DNA from: Rhynchonema sp. JSB1_4
Taxonomy: Eukaryota > Nematoda > Chromadorea > Monhysterida > Xyalidae
NCBI GenBank assembly: GCA_030248065.1
Contig: JASAMV010007643.1
Span: 1 to 64,000, forward strand
Length of the DNA: 64,000 bases
Reading direction: 5' to 3'
The notes beneath the pieces are model-generated. The model saw only the letters and a program-made list of their open reading frames with translations. It made no database searches and was not told the DNA's origin. Below, in pieces: positions 12,301 to 23,263 of this stretch. A program made the translations under genes and the position numbers. Within the stretch, counting starts at the first letter, position 1; each line of letters starts with the position of its first letter.

Positions 12301-15300
12301 GGAGACACCGATGTCCGTGTTGGTCATCGAATCCGTCCTAGCTTGGTGTACTTTTGTTTTGTGATCTGGGATGTTTTTGAGATTCACGCACGGGTTTGTC
12401 GTTGATTTCGGCCGCATTTTTGGTGCCCACCACACCTGGGAACGAGAATACGACTCGCAGCCTCGATTTCGGTGTTTTTTATTTTCTATGTGTGTTCAAC
12501 TGAACAGCATATTGCGCATCTAGTTTGTAAATCGGAAGTTATTTTTTTTAAAATGCAGAGTGGCGGTTCTCAAATGGCATCAGAATTGAGTGCGCTGCGA
12601 CGACCATTCGCGATACCCGTCGGTGGGCATGATCGTAAGTTGATTAGTCGATTTTTTGTTGATCTCGTCTGTCTCGGTTGCTGAAAATTGGGTTCCCAGA
12701 TGATTTATGAATTTAGTTGTAAATAACGTTCTCACAACTGTGAACGAGAAGCAAAATGTTCTGCCGAACTGGTATTAATCCAGGCATTCTACTCATCAAC
12801 GTTACTGCGCAGTCTGCAATGATGCCAAAAACAAGAAAACACGGCCTTGAAAAAGTAATTCCTTGAAATAATTTTATGGAAAAAGTTTCTACTAACCCCG
12901 TTTGGATGCCGATGTGACCTCACCTGACCTGAGCTGCACTCAGTTTGCGTGATTCCTCTGGTCACTTCACTGCTTTCCCCAACCTTGCACCAAATAAGTG
13001 TTGGTTTATTTGTTTTTGCAGTCGGATCGCAACAAGAGAGCACGGTGTGTCAAGCGATTATTCACGGCGACGTGGTGCCGGCGATCGAGCTGCTGATCAG
13101 ACGCGAACAGTGGGCGGATGCGATCCTGTTGGCCATGTCTGGCTCGGATCATTTGTTCACGCGCGTCCAGCGACTGTACGCAACGGCGATGGGCAAACAG
13201 GTGCGCACCTGCCGCGGCATAGTTGGTTTTGGTTGTTGGCCACGGCTGAGGGATGATTTGTCCGCTCTTGCGCTTAGGCTAATGCGCGTGTTTGCGTCTT
13301 GCGTTTGAGCTGATAAAGTGATCGCACGTGTTCAAAGCTGGGCGAAAGACAAAAACGTTGTTTGTGGCTGATATTTGGTCCCGGAAATGTTCCGCGGATT
13401 TCAGATATGGTTGGTTTATTGAGCGATTGAGCGATTCTGAACTTGTTTTCAATCTGGTGCTTGTATAACGCTCCAAGAGGAAAAAAAGTGCCGAAAAAAA
13501 GATATTCACCAATAGGAACGATTTCAGAACAACTCTGTCAGTCGATTGATTGCGTTCGTTTCGTCTGGTCGTTGGGGTGATTTGATCGAAGCGATCGATA
13601 TATCGCAATGGAAGGACCTGCTCACCTTGATGCTCAAGTTTGTTCGCCTTCGTGCTGCCTTTTTTGCGGGAAACATTTTGTTTCGTGTTTGTGTTGCCGG
13701 TGTTCGATTTGGTGTTGTTTCGTAATGAACTGCCAGAGAAACGCCTAGCAAACGTGGTTCTGCTAAGCTGTTTTTTAGCGAGTTTGTTTGAAAACGCGTT
13801 ATGTGCGCTCAAAGTCCAGACTAGAGCATGCGGGGATCTACATCCAGATTCTGACCTGTTTACATAACCGGCGGTGAAAGCAAACAGCAACACACACTGC
13901 AGATGGGCTCCACTGAGTTCTCAGTTTATGCTGGTCACCTAAGTCACAGATTGTGCAACAGCAATGTGTTCATTATGTTGCAGTTTCGCTCCGTCCGATC
14001 GATTCACCCAATTGTCAGTCAGATTGTTGGAGCGAATGCGCGAGTCGACCGACGCCGGCATACGGTCGCAAGCGGCATTAGTGGCCATTATGGCTGGATC
14101 GGTGCAGCCTTTCATCGATGTGTTGATTGGCAATAGCGAACAGACGCAGGTTGGATTGGGCTGGGACAACGGTGAATTATTGTTTTAGGGTTGTTTTAAT
14201 GCTATCCGTGATTGTGGTGTGTAACATGAGCTGTGCGCGTTTTGTTTGGTGCCCGATTCTGCCGAATTTTACACACATTAGTCACATAATCAATCCAAAA
14301 GCACAGACGCGCTGGGTTAAAAAATCTGGTTCGGTTGTTTGTCTTGTATATTAACTGGACACTTACTGTGTGTGTAATTCCCACTTACCCTCAAGTCAAT
14401 TTAACCAAGCTTGAAGAACTGCTCCAAAATACATTTGCATTTTTTTTGCAGTCGATAATCGAGAAAGCGACCGCTCTGCGTTGGCAAGTTGGCGGTGGCA
14501 GTTTGCGCGTCGCTCCCTCCACGCCGCAGTACGCCCAACTTGTGTATGATTGTGCACGGATGTTGACCGTGCAGGGTTGTCTGCACACGGCGCTCAAACT
14601 GATGCAGAGTCTGCCCGAGTCGGAGAATGACTCGCAGGTTATGGCGAGAGTGATTTTTTAAAATAGTTTTTTTGTCGTTTTTGTGTTTTTAAAGTAAGCT
14701 TGGTCGGATTGTCGTTCGCGCAGGACTGTAATCCTTCATAACGTTCCCGAAACATTTGTGCTTGAGCATTTGTAATCATGCATTCGGTCTCGGTCACCTA
14801 ATTTTAAAACTTTTTGTATCACATGCTCAGGAGCGATTCAGCCAGTATGTACAGCAATATGACAGCCTACTCTCGTTATAGCGACACTGTTTATTGGGAA
14901 GAAACCCTAACCCTCTTCTAGTTGACATTTTTCAGCGCTATTTTGGTTCCCGATCTTGCGTTTACCCAATCGTAATTGCCATGGTTTGTGTCCATTGAAT
15001 GGCATAAAATGGCCGGTCGTGTCACAATGAAGAGGCCAGACTGTACGTGTGGCAATATTCACAAACGAATTCATTTGCAGGAGGTCAAGCTGCTCAAACA
15101 TCGTCTGATGGGTGCCTGTGGTGAGACGCAGCAACAGGGCGGTGCTCAGGCACCGTTCACAGTCACACGAATTGGGGCCAAACGGCAACAACAACATCTC
15201 ATACCCGGCAGAACAATGCAACCGCCTTCCAGGGTTGGCTAGGGGAATTTCTTGGAATCTGTTTTAGTTGTTATGTTTGCGAATATTCGGCCTTCAGACT

Positions 15301-18300
15301 CGAGTTTCAAGTTTTGTGTAATTGTTTTGTGCAATTTGTGCGAGTCTCCTTTGCTCAAAAAATTTTGTTCTGGTGTGCAGTTCAGTCGGTTCGCTTCTTT
15401 TTGCGTTTTATCTCTGACGATGTCGTACTGCATTGGCATATGACGTCGTGGTTTCATTGTCGGTGTTTCGGTATGCAGTGCGAAATGTCCCAAAGACAGC
15501 TGTCCTCCGCTAGGGTAACTCCCGACAACCGACACCTACACTTCGACATCTAGGAGGCTATCACACCTACAATTTTTTGGTGCCGATACCCGACCTTGCC
15601 CGATTCCGGCCACCAAGTTCCCTATTGATCACAACAACTTCTTAAAGGGCTCGGGACATGTTGTTACATACCGTTGGAAAGCATTCCGACAGCCTGTGTC
15701 ACGCACAAATTTTAGGCTCCTTGGAGATTCGCTATCTCTTCGTAGAGTGACTTTTCGTTCCAGAAAAAAGTGAATTTTTGCACAAATTGGAACGATCGGT
15801 GCAGAAACCCCAAATGAGTTGAAGGTTAAGTAACACGTGGTTAGGATTACAACAGCCTCTGAATAGCTTACCATCACAACTTCAGTCGCTCAAAGCATTG
15901 CTTCATACGGTGCGGATGCGAAACGTTCCAAAAATCGGCCTCATTTTTCGAGAACACAAGTTTGTCCCTAAATTTTGAGGCCACGCTTAGCGCTGCGGAA
16001 ATAAGAATGCAATGGGGAAATAGAGCATCGTCGAAAGTACCAGAAAAGAAGGTTTTTAAATTTTTTAACTCTTGGCTAGCTCTGTGACAGGCCTAAAAAT
16101 CCATTAAATTACCGCTAAATTAGGTGGTTACATTCATCGCCAGAATTGTGACACATAAAGGACACAGATTGTATCGGATTCGAAACAAAATAATGAGAGA
16201 AACGTCTGGTTTAACAACCTATCAAGGTCCGAAAACCCCAAGGTCTACAGATCTCTCGGAGCAGCCATACTAACCTGAATATGATATTCAGCTATAAATG
16301 CTTATGGTTAACAGCTATTGTAAATGTGACAGCACCAAACAATGTATCTCGGGAGTAGCTTTCGAATGATCAAGCCCCAATAAATTCTTACGCTTAAGGG
16401 CACAGGTTAAAAAATTGCTTTTTTGACGATTCTGGAATGAACCGTCACGTCACCGTGTGCGATTTCGGAATTTTGACCGTTTCTTGTCCATAGTAAGAGA
16501 TAGTATGGACATGTTATATATCGTTCGATCGCTACGTTAAAGCTACCTCGTTTGGTGCTATCAAATGTGCAATAATCTTTAACAGTAACGACTTATAGCC
16601 AAATATCTTATTCAGGCTGGCATGGCTGCTGCAGCCGGACCATGGGGTTTGAAGTCTTGAAATTCGTCTAGATTGTTGGACTGTGCGTTTATCTGACTTT
16701 CTCGTTTCCAATGCAATGCAATACGTGGCTTACTTACATCACATTTCCGTCAATGAATGCAACTATGCAGTATAGTGGCAATTTTCAGGTCTATTTCGGC
16801 CTGTCGCGCCGCGATCTAAGTGCTTCCAAATTTAAAAACCTTATTTTCTGGTACTTTCGAAAATGCTCTATTTTTCTATTGCATTTTCATTTCTGCAACA
16901 CAAAGCGCGGCGTCAAAAATTAGAGACAAACTTGTGTTTTCGAAAATGTGGCCGATTTTTGGAACATTTCGCACCCTCACTGAGTGAAGCAATGCTTTGA
17001 GCGACTGTTCTCGCAGTTCTCATGATAAGTTATCATGCAGCGAAGTTCTCATGATAAGTTATCCAGAAGCTGTTGTAATCCTATCCACGTGTTACTTGAC
17101 TTTCAACTCACTTGGGGTTTCTGCGTCGGTCGTTTCAAGTTGTGAAAAAATTCATTTTTTTCCGGAACGAAAAGTCGCTCTACCAAGAGATAGCGAATCT
17201 CTAAGGAGCTTGACATTTGTGCGTGACATATGCTGTCACAGTGCTTTCCAACGATATAACACTGCGCTCTGCTGCCCTTCCTTCGGTTGTGTCCCGAGCC
17301 CTTTAATTGTGGAATGAACAAGATAAAGGGGTGTCAGTGAATTTGTGAAGATTCAACAAAAATATTGTTTTTGCAGCAAACGCGTTCATACGGGGGTCTC
17401 CCATCGGCGCCTCATTCAATGTCTGCATATCAACAGCCACAAGCGCCACCCCCAATCATGCAGCAGGCACAAATGCCACCAAGTATGTGACCGATTTGGA
17501 ATTGAATTTGGTATTAGGGTTCTAATGGTGATGATCTGTGGTTTATATTTATTTCAAACATGTTTCGTCATCATCAATACCGTGTGCGCAAACTTGCAGA
17601 TCCTTATCGTGTTGGCGAAACATTGTTTCGTGCAAATATGATATGTGTGTTGAAATTAGTTTTGTTTGCTTGAACAAGGCTTCGTTAGGCCCGAAGCTGC
17701 AATGCGCTGAAGCAAAAAAAACTTTTTATTCTTCGCCATTTTATGCACACAATTTGTCATTCAGCGTCTCATCATCACCAACAAGTCACATCTCCGTACC
17801 ACCAACAAGCGCAACAACAACCGCACTGGGGTCAGCCGCCTGCCATGAATGGTATGATGCAAGCACCGACGCCACAGTTGGGTACGTTCTAATGTTTGAA
17901 ATTTTTTGGGCTTCACGATCTGTTCCTCTTTAATCCATAATTTCGGGACAACTCTGTGACATTGGGGTGGCAACCTGTCGCATTCAACGGTGAACATGCA
18001 TCGCTGTCCAAAATTCTGCTTCTCTTTGTGTCAATCGCCGCCTGTCCGTTTATGTTTCACGATAGAGTGACCGGGCTCGAATCTGACGAGTGAGACTAGT
18101 GTGCTCAGCGCCAATTTACGAATCCAGACCTGAAACAGTGATCACTTTCATTGATAAAGTCGGCTGCCTTGCTGGTGTTGCCACAGCGCAAGCAAACAGT
18201 AGCTGACTGCAACAGCCAATAATCAACAAATTTACTCCACGTGGTGGGTGCGGATGTTATTATGCGTCACACAGTTGAACAGTTAACCTCCTGTCTACGT

Positions 18301-20172
18301 ATATGTACATGGGTGGCCGTCGAAAACCCCGAAAAAAACGCGAAAAGGAAAACCCCGAAGGTTTTCGACCCCACACTATACATGACACACATACCGCACG
18401 TGTGCACTTTCAGCGCCACCACCCACGCAACTGCCGCCGGGTGCCGGAACGCAACTGTTGTCAACATCACGCACAAGTTTGAGAGATGGACAACAATCGG
18501 ACAGACAAGGTGGACCACCGGTGGCCGCTGTGGCTCCGCGACCCGCGCAGGCCTGGAATGACCCACCGGAGTTGCCGAATAGGTTGGCTTTGGTTGCATT
18601 ATAGGTTCCCTACGCTCAGGAGGTGCATTAATTGTTATTGCTGGTAATGTGCAAGCGCACAGCGACTTATTTCTTTGTTTGTTTGTTTTGGCCAGCTTCA
18701 AAACTCCATCTGTGGACATGTGCTGCACCAAAACCATCGATTGTGGCTGAGCACACAGCCTTATTCGCAAATTTTGTCAACAAATATTACCTGTCTTTCA
18801 GTAAAATTTCCAGCTACTGACTGACAAACAACCTTGTCAATTTTTCAGACCCCCGCCCGAGCCGAAGCCCCAGGCGCCCGCGCCTGCCCCACTCACCACC
18901 CCCGTGCTCGGCGGGCCCGACCCAAATCAATACAATATGATGGCACAACCGCCGACTAGTATGGCCATTGGACAAGTGGTGCATCCGGGAATGCATAATC
19001 AGGTTTGTAGGTATTTCTTCAGGGAGATGCCGAATAAAGAATGGGGATCAATACGGGCTTCTCAGACATAGCTGACGCAAATGTCTCCGGGACGCCAACT
19101 TTTGTGCACGATTCATGTGAAAGCGTTGTTTTTCGTTCCTCCCGTGTAATTTTCACTCCAGCACGCATTTTGTGAGATGTCTATACAACAACAGGCTGAT
19201 GTTTCCCAACCGGCACTTATAGGCGCCCGCACAAATGGCGCGCGCGCCCCCGCAGCCGGCCAAAGAAGTGGCGCCGCCCAAACCGATGCCCAGTGAATAC
19301 CAACCGATACAATACGCGTTGGACCAATTGATTGCGACTTGTCTGGCCACAAACGGACTCACACCGGTTGGTTTTAGCAGCGTTTATTTAGACGCTGATT
19401 TCATTGGCCGATTGTGCACCATTCAACCATTTCTGTTTTTTTTGTGTTTTCTTTTGGCGGAACGTTCTTCTTATTTATCGCTGTCATCACAGATTAGGTA
19501 AACACTTGTTTTGTGAATGAAACATTTCCAGCCAGACCAGTGCAAACGACCTTTTGATCCGTAAATCATTTGTATATCGTTGCTTGATTCTCACAAGCGA
19601 TCCTAGTTGGATGGAGTGCAATTTATCGTGGTATTGACTCAACGCAAATCCTTGGTATCACCATTGAAACACTCGGGTTAGACAAGTCACTAAACTTCAG
19701 TCGAATAAAATCAATCACGCTTCGTTCATTTCAGTTATTCCGCAAACGTATCGAAGAAGCCAAACATAAAATCGAAGCCGAATTGTATCCGTGTCTGTGT
19801 GACCATCGAGTGAGTGACCTTTGTCATTCAGGGTTTCCAGACGTTTGATCAAAATCTTCAGAAATTGTTGCTCCTGTGCTAAAAGTTGCTACGATGTTTT
19901 ATTCGCATTTTTTGAATTTCTCATTTACAGCGTGTGAGGGTATGAATTCACCAAATACATAGAAAATCTCAACGTTTGTTCACAAGTTTCAGCTGAGTGC
20001 GACCACGGTGGGCAATCTACAGTACCTGGCGCACTACGTGCAGTCACGTGACTACCACAACGCACTAGCCATCTACACGGCCATGGTTCAGGGCAGTGAC
20101 TTCACTACAATATCTCACTTCATGCCTGCGCTGAAAAGCCTGCTCGGCACGGCGCAGCAGATGCGGATTTGA
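623..20172 (+). CDS. SEC31: SEC31, COPII outer-coat protein (25 visible exons, 5' end missing)
   Basis: Sec31 pairs with Sec13 to form the outer cage of COPII vesicles at ER exit sites. Exons whose phases all join: 623-779, 1140-1263, 2438-2635, 3064-3204, 4926-5068, 5691-5835, 6238-6375, 6708-6839, 7199-7339, 11019-11121, 11535-11627, 12069-12241, 12559-12634, 13022-13200, 13528-13637, 13984-14149, 14452-14637, 15081-15233, 17377-17482, 17765-17881, 18414-18582, 18849-19002, 19223-19366, 19735-19809, 19993-20172. They encode about 1167 residues, near the roughly 1200 usual for the family. Order is as in the family: WD40 repeats, helical solenoid, proline/glutamine-rich linker, C-terminal helical domain. 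The family hallmark near the start reads [12 protein letters not shown]. The first exon, encoding about 16 residues with the start codon, was not found and probably lies upstream. Intron 9 hosts an antisense transporter gene. Confidence 0.95.
1290..1975. repeat. GGAAAAAAACC word island in SEC31 intron
   Basis: Degenerate copies of CGGAAAAAAACCG and its complement fill 1360-1750. Both edges carry a C/G-rich block with CTATCTCCCC (about 1319 and 1950), and the G-rich left edge (GGAGGGAGGGGGTCCCC) is roughly complementary to the right edge. This looks like a short inverted-repeat element whose core is one word repeated imperfectly. Confidence 0.6.
3338..4294. mobile_element. Foldback element with nested hairpin and inserted hAT MITE
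   Basis: The outer arms start TAGGCAATC near 3340 and are mirrored by GATTGCCTA near 4288; the match continues inward through TGATGTCACCGCCGCGAAAT and its complement. An inner near-perfect palindrome spans about 3502-3710 (ACACAGGGAATTTTTCTTTG pairs with its complement near 3663). Flanking TA bases would fit a TA-target element. A second transposon occupies 3726-4137. Confidence 0.75.
3726..4137. mobile_element. hAT-type MITE with 8-bp target duplication, TTTCCCATACC core
   Basis: Terminal inverted repeats CAGTGGTGTCGTTG and CAACGACACCACTG are perfect. The 8-bp TTACACAG lies immediately outside both ends (3718-3725, 4138-4145). Eight-base duplications and CAG(T/C)GGTG-type ends are the hallmark of hAT transposons. 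No transposase is present. The interior is a degenerate series of TTTCCCATACC. Confidence 0.88.
4426..4813. mobile_element. Second hAT-type MITE, related ends, different core word
   Basis: Ends CAGAGGTGTTGCG and CGACACCGCTG; exact 8-bp CTCAACAG on both sides (4418-4425, 4814-4821). Next to the left end a G-run leads into GTTACCCCC, the same sub-terminal arrangement as the right end of the 3726-4137 element in reverse, so the two are one family. The core uses GGTATCC and TTTTATTTTGG words, not the word of the other copy. Confidence 0.85.
5368..5555. repeat. TTTAGTAGCTTTT word island
   Basis: Degenerate repeats and inverted copies of AAATTTAGTAGCTTTT and GCTAAATTTGG in a SEC31 intron. No target duplication recognised. 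Confidence 0.6.
6708..14637 (+). CDS. SEC31: SEC31 linker and alpha-solenoid exons 8-17
   Basis: Exon 9 has the family signature [12 protein letters not shown]. Exons 10-12 carry the acidic stretch after the WLFS-like block ([10 protein letters not shown]). Exons 14-17 are the solenoid: [20 protein letters not shown], then [18 protein letters not shown], matching the Sec31 ancestral coatomer element helices. This region forms the rod edges and the Sec13-distal dimer of the COPII cage in known structures. Confidence 0.92.
7942..10097 (-). CDS. SLC18-like (vesicular amine/acetylcholine transporter-type) MFS protein, nested in a SEC31 intron
   Basis: Major-facilitator proton antiporter related to VMAT and VAChT, which load monoamines or acetylcholine into secretory vesicles. 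Eight exons with consistent phases: 10097-9614, 9538-9368, 9302-9109, 9007-8876, 8831-8747, 8606-8568, 8483-8294, 8140-7942; about 497 residues, the usual length. TM1 (about residues 51-75) is followed by a long N-glycosylatable loop (NAT) as in VMAT. Conserved blocks: [10 protein letters not shown], the glycine-rich TM5 region [13 protein letters not shown], the central loop GKLSRER and the TM10 block [16 protein letters not shown] with its aspartate. The TM1 aspartate of VMAT is glutamate here (LLEQL), and the TM11 aspartate is not evident, so the substrate is uncertain. It lies wholly inside SEC31 intron 7340-11018 on the opposite strand. The 39-base exon 6 is the weakest call. Confidence 0.85.
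10098..11018. other. Rest of the SEC31 host intron; likely SLC18-like upstream region
   Basis: No coding similarity on either strand. It must hold the 5' UTR and promoter of the antisense transporter gene, but I see no clear TATA box or initiator to mark. Confidence 0.4.
11303..11443. repeat. Foldback element with TTTAGGCTT word core
   Basis: AATGGTAGTTTAGG at 11319 is mirrored by CCTAAACTACCATT at 11406, with AGCTCGCC and GGCGAGCT outside. The interior repeats GGTTTAGGCTTTGGC-like words. A G-run sits beside the right end. Confidence 0.7.
15081..20172 (+). CDS. SEC31: SEC31 proline/glutamine-rich linker and C-terminal domain exons 18-25
   Basis: Exons 18-23 are low-complexity P/Q/H-rich sequence, including [11 protein letters not shown], which resembles the short conserved WNDPP motif of animal Sec31 and, in the family, the tract that contacts Sar1/Sec23. 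Exons 24-25 encode the helical C-terminal domain and end [13 protein letters not shown] at 20172, matching the usual C-terminus. The long intron 15234-17376 is filled by an inverted-repeat element. Confidence 0.92.
15625..17312. mobile_element. Long inverted-repeat (foldback) element in SEC31 intron 18
   Basis: The arm beginning about 15640 (AAAGGGCTCGGGACA, then GGAAAGCATTCC, GAGATTCGCTATCTCTT, CACGTGGTTAGGATTACAAC) is mirrored by the stretch ending about 17312. Arms extend to about 16170 and from about 16730, roughly 500 bases each, with about 80% identity by eye, around a 500-base centre. No transposase reading frame. A degraded relative lies at 44050-44190. Confidence 0.75.
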
Positions 20173-22097
20173 GGATTTCGTCCATACTTGAATTGAGCGA
20201 GGATTTTGCGGTTCGGGTATTTCGTTGGTATTCCTCAGGAAATCTTGAAGTGGAGTCAGTGTGTCTAAGTTAAATTACCGAACTCCATATACCTGAACTG
20301 CAATAATAAATTCTGGCTTATGTGATCAAATCAGATCGCCAACAAAAGTTGTCGACGCACTCCCAATCCATTGTATTGTTTCTCTCTGTCACTCAGTGCT
20401 TTTTGAGTTGACGCCTTTTGTTCACGATCTGACTTGAGCGCGTATCAATCAGCCGTATTTAATTCTTGGTGATATTGCTGTTTTGTTTTTGTGTTCTTAG
20501 TGATGTTTTGCCGCCAACACCCGCAATATGACTCTCAAACTTTCGTTGGGGTTTGATTGACTTTTAGAGTTTTCCTGTTATCACTGCACTGCACCTGCTC
20601 AAAAAGGACAAATTTTAAGAAGACTGCTATTTATTCTTGCTGTTTGTATTGAAATATACACATGTGAAATATACACATGTAGCGTCTGGTTGGTAAAAAT
20701 CTGAACTTTTGCCTTTTGATGGTATGGACTTTTGAACAGTTAGAGTGGGCAACTATTTTTACTGAGTGAGTGTTTTTGGCTACGCATTTGGTTTTGTACT
20801 GGAATCGGCCATTGTGGAGATCTTTCTGATGTGTTGTCTAAGGGTCTTACAAATCTCACAAAGTCCCATGAAACATTTTCATTGTGATCCTGTCTGGCGC
20901 CTTTTATATTGCTGCGGAAGACAAATTTTTTTTGTGTTTTTGTTTGTTTTTAGTGTCCGAAGTTTATATTGCTATCATTTCCTTAAATTATACTTGCGGG
21001 CCTTTCATATGTACTTGTGCTGTTGTTTTCATTGCGTTTTCTGTCACAGTTCATTGCATTCATAGTGCCGTTATTTATAGCCTGGTGTTTGTTAATTCTG
21101 TTGGTGTGTCGGGGAATAAAGTTGGAAATGAAAACTAGGTTCAACGTAGTTTTGTGCTTAAAATGGCTCAAAATCTGATCCACTTTCATTCATTGAATGA
21201 AAATTTCACAATAAATGCTATGTTGCTGTTTATCGCTTGCTGCCGAGCGTTGGGGATAGAAATTGACGTCACTTTTCGAGTGACTAAGCACGATTGGGTT
21301 TGTTAGGTGCTGGTAGTGCACAACACTGCAGACTTTTGTGCCTGAAACATGTTGATGACTCATTATTTTGTCTGAGTTGGCAAGTCTTATGGTCACGCCA
21401 GGATGCTTGCGCTGTAGATATTGGTTGGTACCTGTTTTCAGACCTTGCTCACTGTTCAAAAAATCGTTCACTGCCAGTTGTACAGCCCTTTCGGCTTATG
21501 TTTTCAACATTTTTATCTCCATGTGTATGAAGCGCGATGTGTGATATATTCTTAGTCTGTTTAACGGTCCAACACTGCTTATTTCCATCAAATCGACATG
21601 TTATACACGGGCATCAACCCAGACGCTATTTCATTTACCATGTTTTCGTTGGTTGTATTTTTTCTGACCCGCGTCGTGAAAAAGACTGTTTTTTTTCGAC
21701 TTACAATCACAAGCTGTGCGCTTCAGGGGCGCCACACATCGTCAAAACATTTATTTTATCGAACTGGCGCTTCATAGAGATTTTCAGCGTGCTGTGCCGG
21801 CCCATAGCACATAGGCTGGGGATTCTGTTGTGTTTCCTGGCTGTTTTGTAGGTCAGGTGCACATGGCTAGGACCGGTTTATTTAGTTTCGCTTGGCTTTG
21901 GTGACGGTTACAACTGTGTGACTGGTTTTAGAATATTTTTTATCCGACATTTTTTCGTAAAAAATTCTCCTGTGAATTGCAATTCGTGCTGGATTTGATT
22001 ATCATTGTGACAGAAAATTCTGATTTTTTCAGGTGAGCATTCTGATCGACCTCGCAAGTGCCAATCCCAAAAATATCCGCACAAATTTGCAATCACA
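20173..22097. other. SEC31 3' flank and spacer
   Basis: About 1.9 kb with no recognisable exon on either strand. It includes T-rich sequence and several AATAAA-like motifs (for example near 21114). Nothing further seen. Confidence 0.4.
20305..20310 (+). terminator. Candidate SEC31 polyadenylation signal
   Basis: AATAAA lies 133 bases after the SEC31 stop codon. This is position and motif only; no transcript evidence. Confidence 0.4.
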
Positions 22098-23263
22098 ATG
22101 GCCGTTCGCAGCTGTCTACTCATCATACTGGCTTGCTTCATTCCGGTACGTTGTTCCTAAAACCTATCGAGATTTTTGGAACAAAGTTCACTATTGGATA
22201 TGAACAGTAAAGCAACTTTGAGATTCCGTTGCATTTATCGGGTTCGGTTCGGGGGCGGGGATGAAAAACGGGTACGCAGGGTCATGTCTTGCAATTTTGT
22301 CGTTTTTGTACTTTCAACCAGCATAGAGAAGTTGTTGTCCAACGAGCTGCGAGAAACATTTACGTTGTCGATCGACAAATGCAGAAACAACCAAATCGTG
22401 AGTTAAAAATGACCCAACCCATTTTGCGCGCCCGTCACGCATGCGAGCAAAGTGTATACCCCGGTCCATGTTTTCTGAGTGTCGCTTGTTCGCTTGGACT
22501 AAACAAACCAGGTAGAAACAACCTAATTTAGGAAAGAGACAGAACATGAAATGTTTCATGCTTTACAACAAACCCACAGATTCAGAGCATTGATCGATGA
22601 ATTCACGCCACGATTCGTAGCAAAAAACTGCTAAATACAACAATTACACAATGCTCTCGCATCCCTCAGTATAAAATGGCTGTTAGGAGGGCGCACTGCG
22701 CACGCTGTTGTATCTCTATATATCCGATCCCATTGCAGCCTCTGGCCGTGTGCCTCCATCTGAACGACTGTTGCAATGTGCACGTGCTCATCAACCTCCT
22801 GCTAACGATATTCATCCCGTTGATTGGCGGCATTTTGCATGCCATTTGGGTGATTTGCGCCAAAAGCGAACATCAAGAGGTGCGTGGTTGGATGTTTGCT
22901 TTGGTTTTCCTAGAATTACTTTTTGGATGTCACTTGGCCAGAGGTGTTCGCGCCGACTAGGCCTGGCACCTCGCCCCTCTGAAAACAGGCTGAAACGGGC
23001 AAAACTCACTGCTGTTACATTTTTGTAAGAGGTACGATATGTAGACAGTTCGGTAGTTTTGTGGCCTGCCCATGGTTTTTTGTTATTTTTTGCGGAAAGT
23101 TCGATTTGTCGCGGCAAATACATCTAGTGTTTTTGTAGTTAATTTTCGGCGAACCAAGAATGTTTTCCATTGTCCACAAGAGTGATTCTCAATTTTGCAG
23201 AGCACTACAGCAAACAGTTCTGTGCGCAAGCCTAAACAAAACTCAAATGTTGTAATTGATTAA
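22098..23263 (+). CDS. Pmp3/UPF0057-family membrane proteolipid
   Basis: Three exons, 22098-22145, 22739-22879 and 23201-23263, join in phase to give 83 residues. The fused sequence has the family layout: a first hydrophobic helix ending in FIPPLAV, a short cysteine-containing loop, then a second helix LLLTIFIPLIGGILHAIWVI. The PPLAV and (G/I)xLHAxW(V/I)I motifs are the Pmp3 signature. Yeast Pmp3 and plant RCI2 affect plasma-membrane potential and cold/salt tolerance; animal members are little studied. The C-terminal 20 residues (STTANSSVRKPKQ) are an extension beyond the core. The first exon ends exactly between the two prolines. Start chosen as the only ATG in frame before the first helix. 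Confidence 0.88.
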
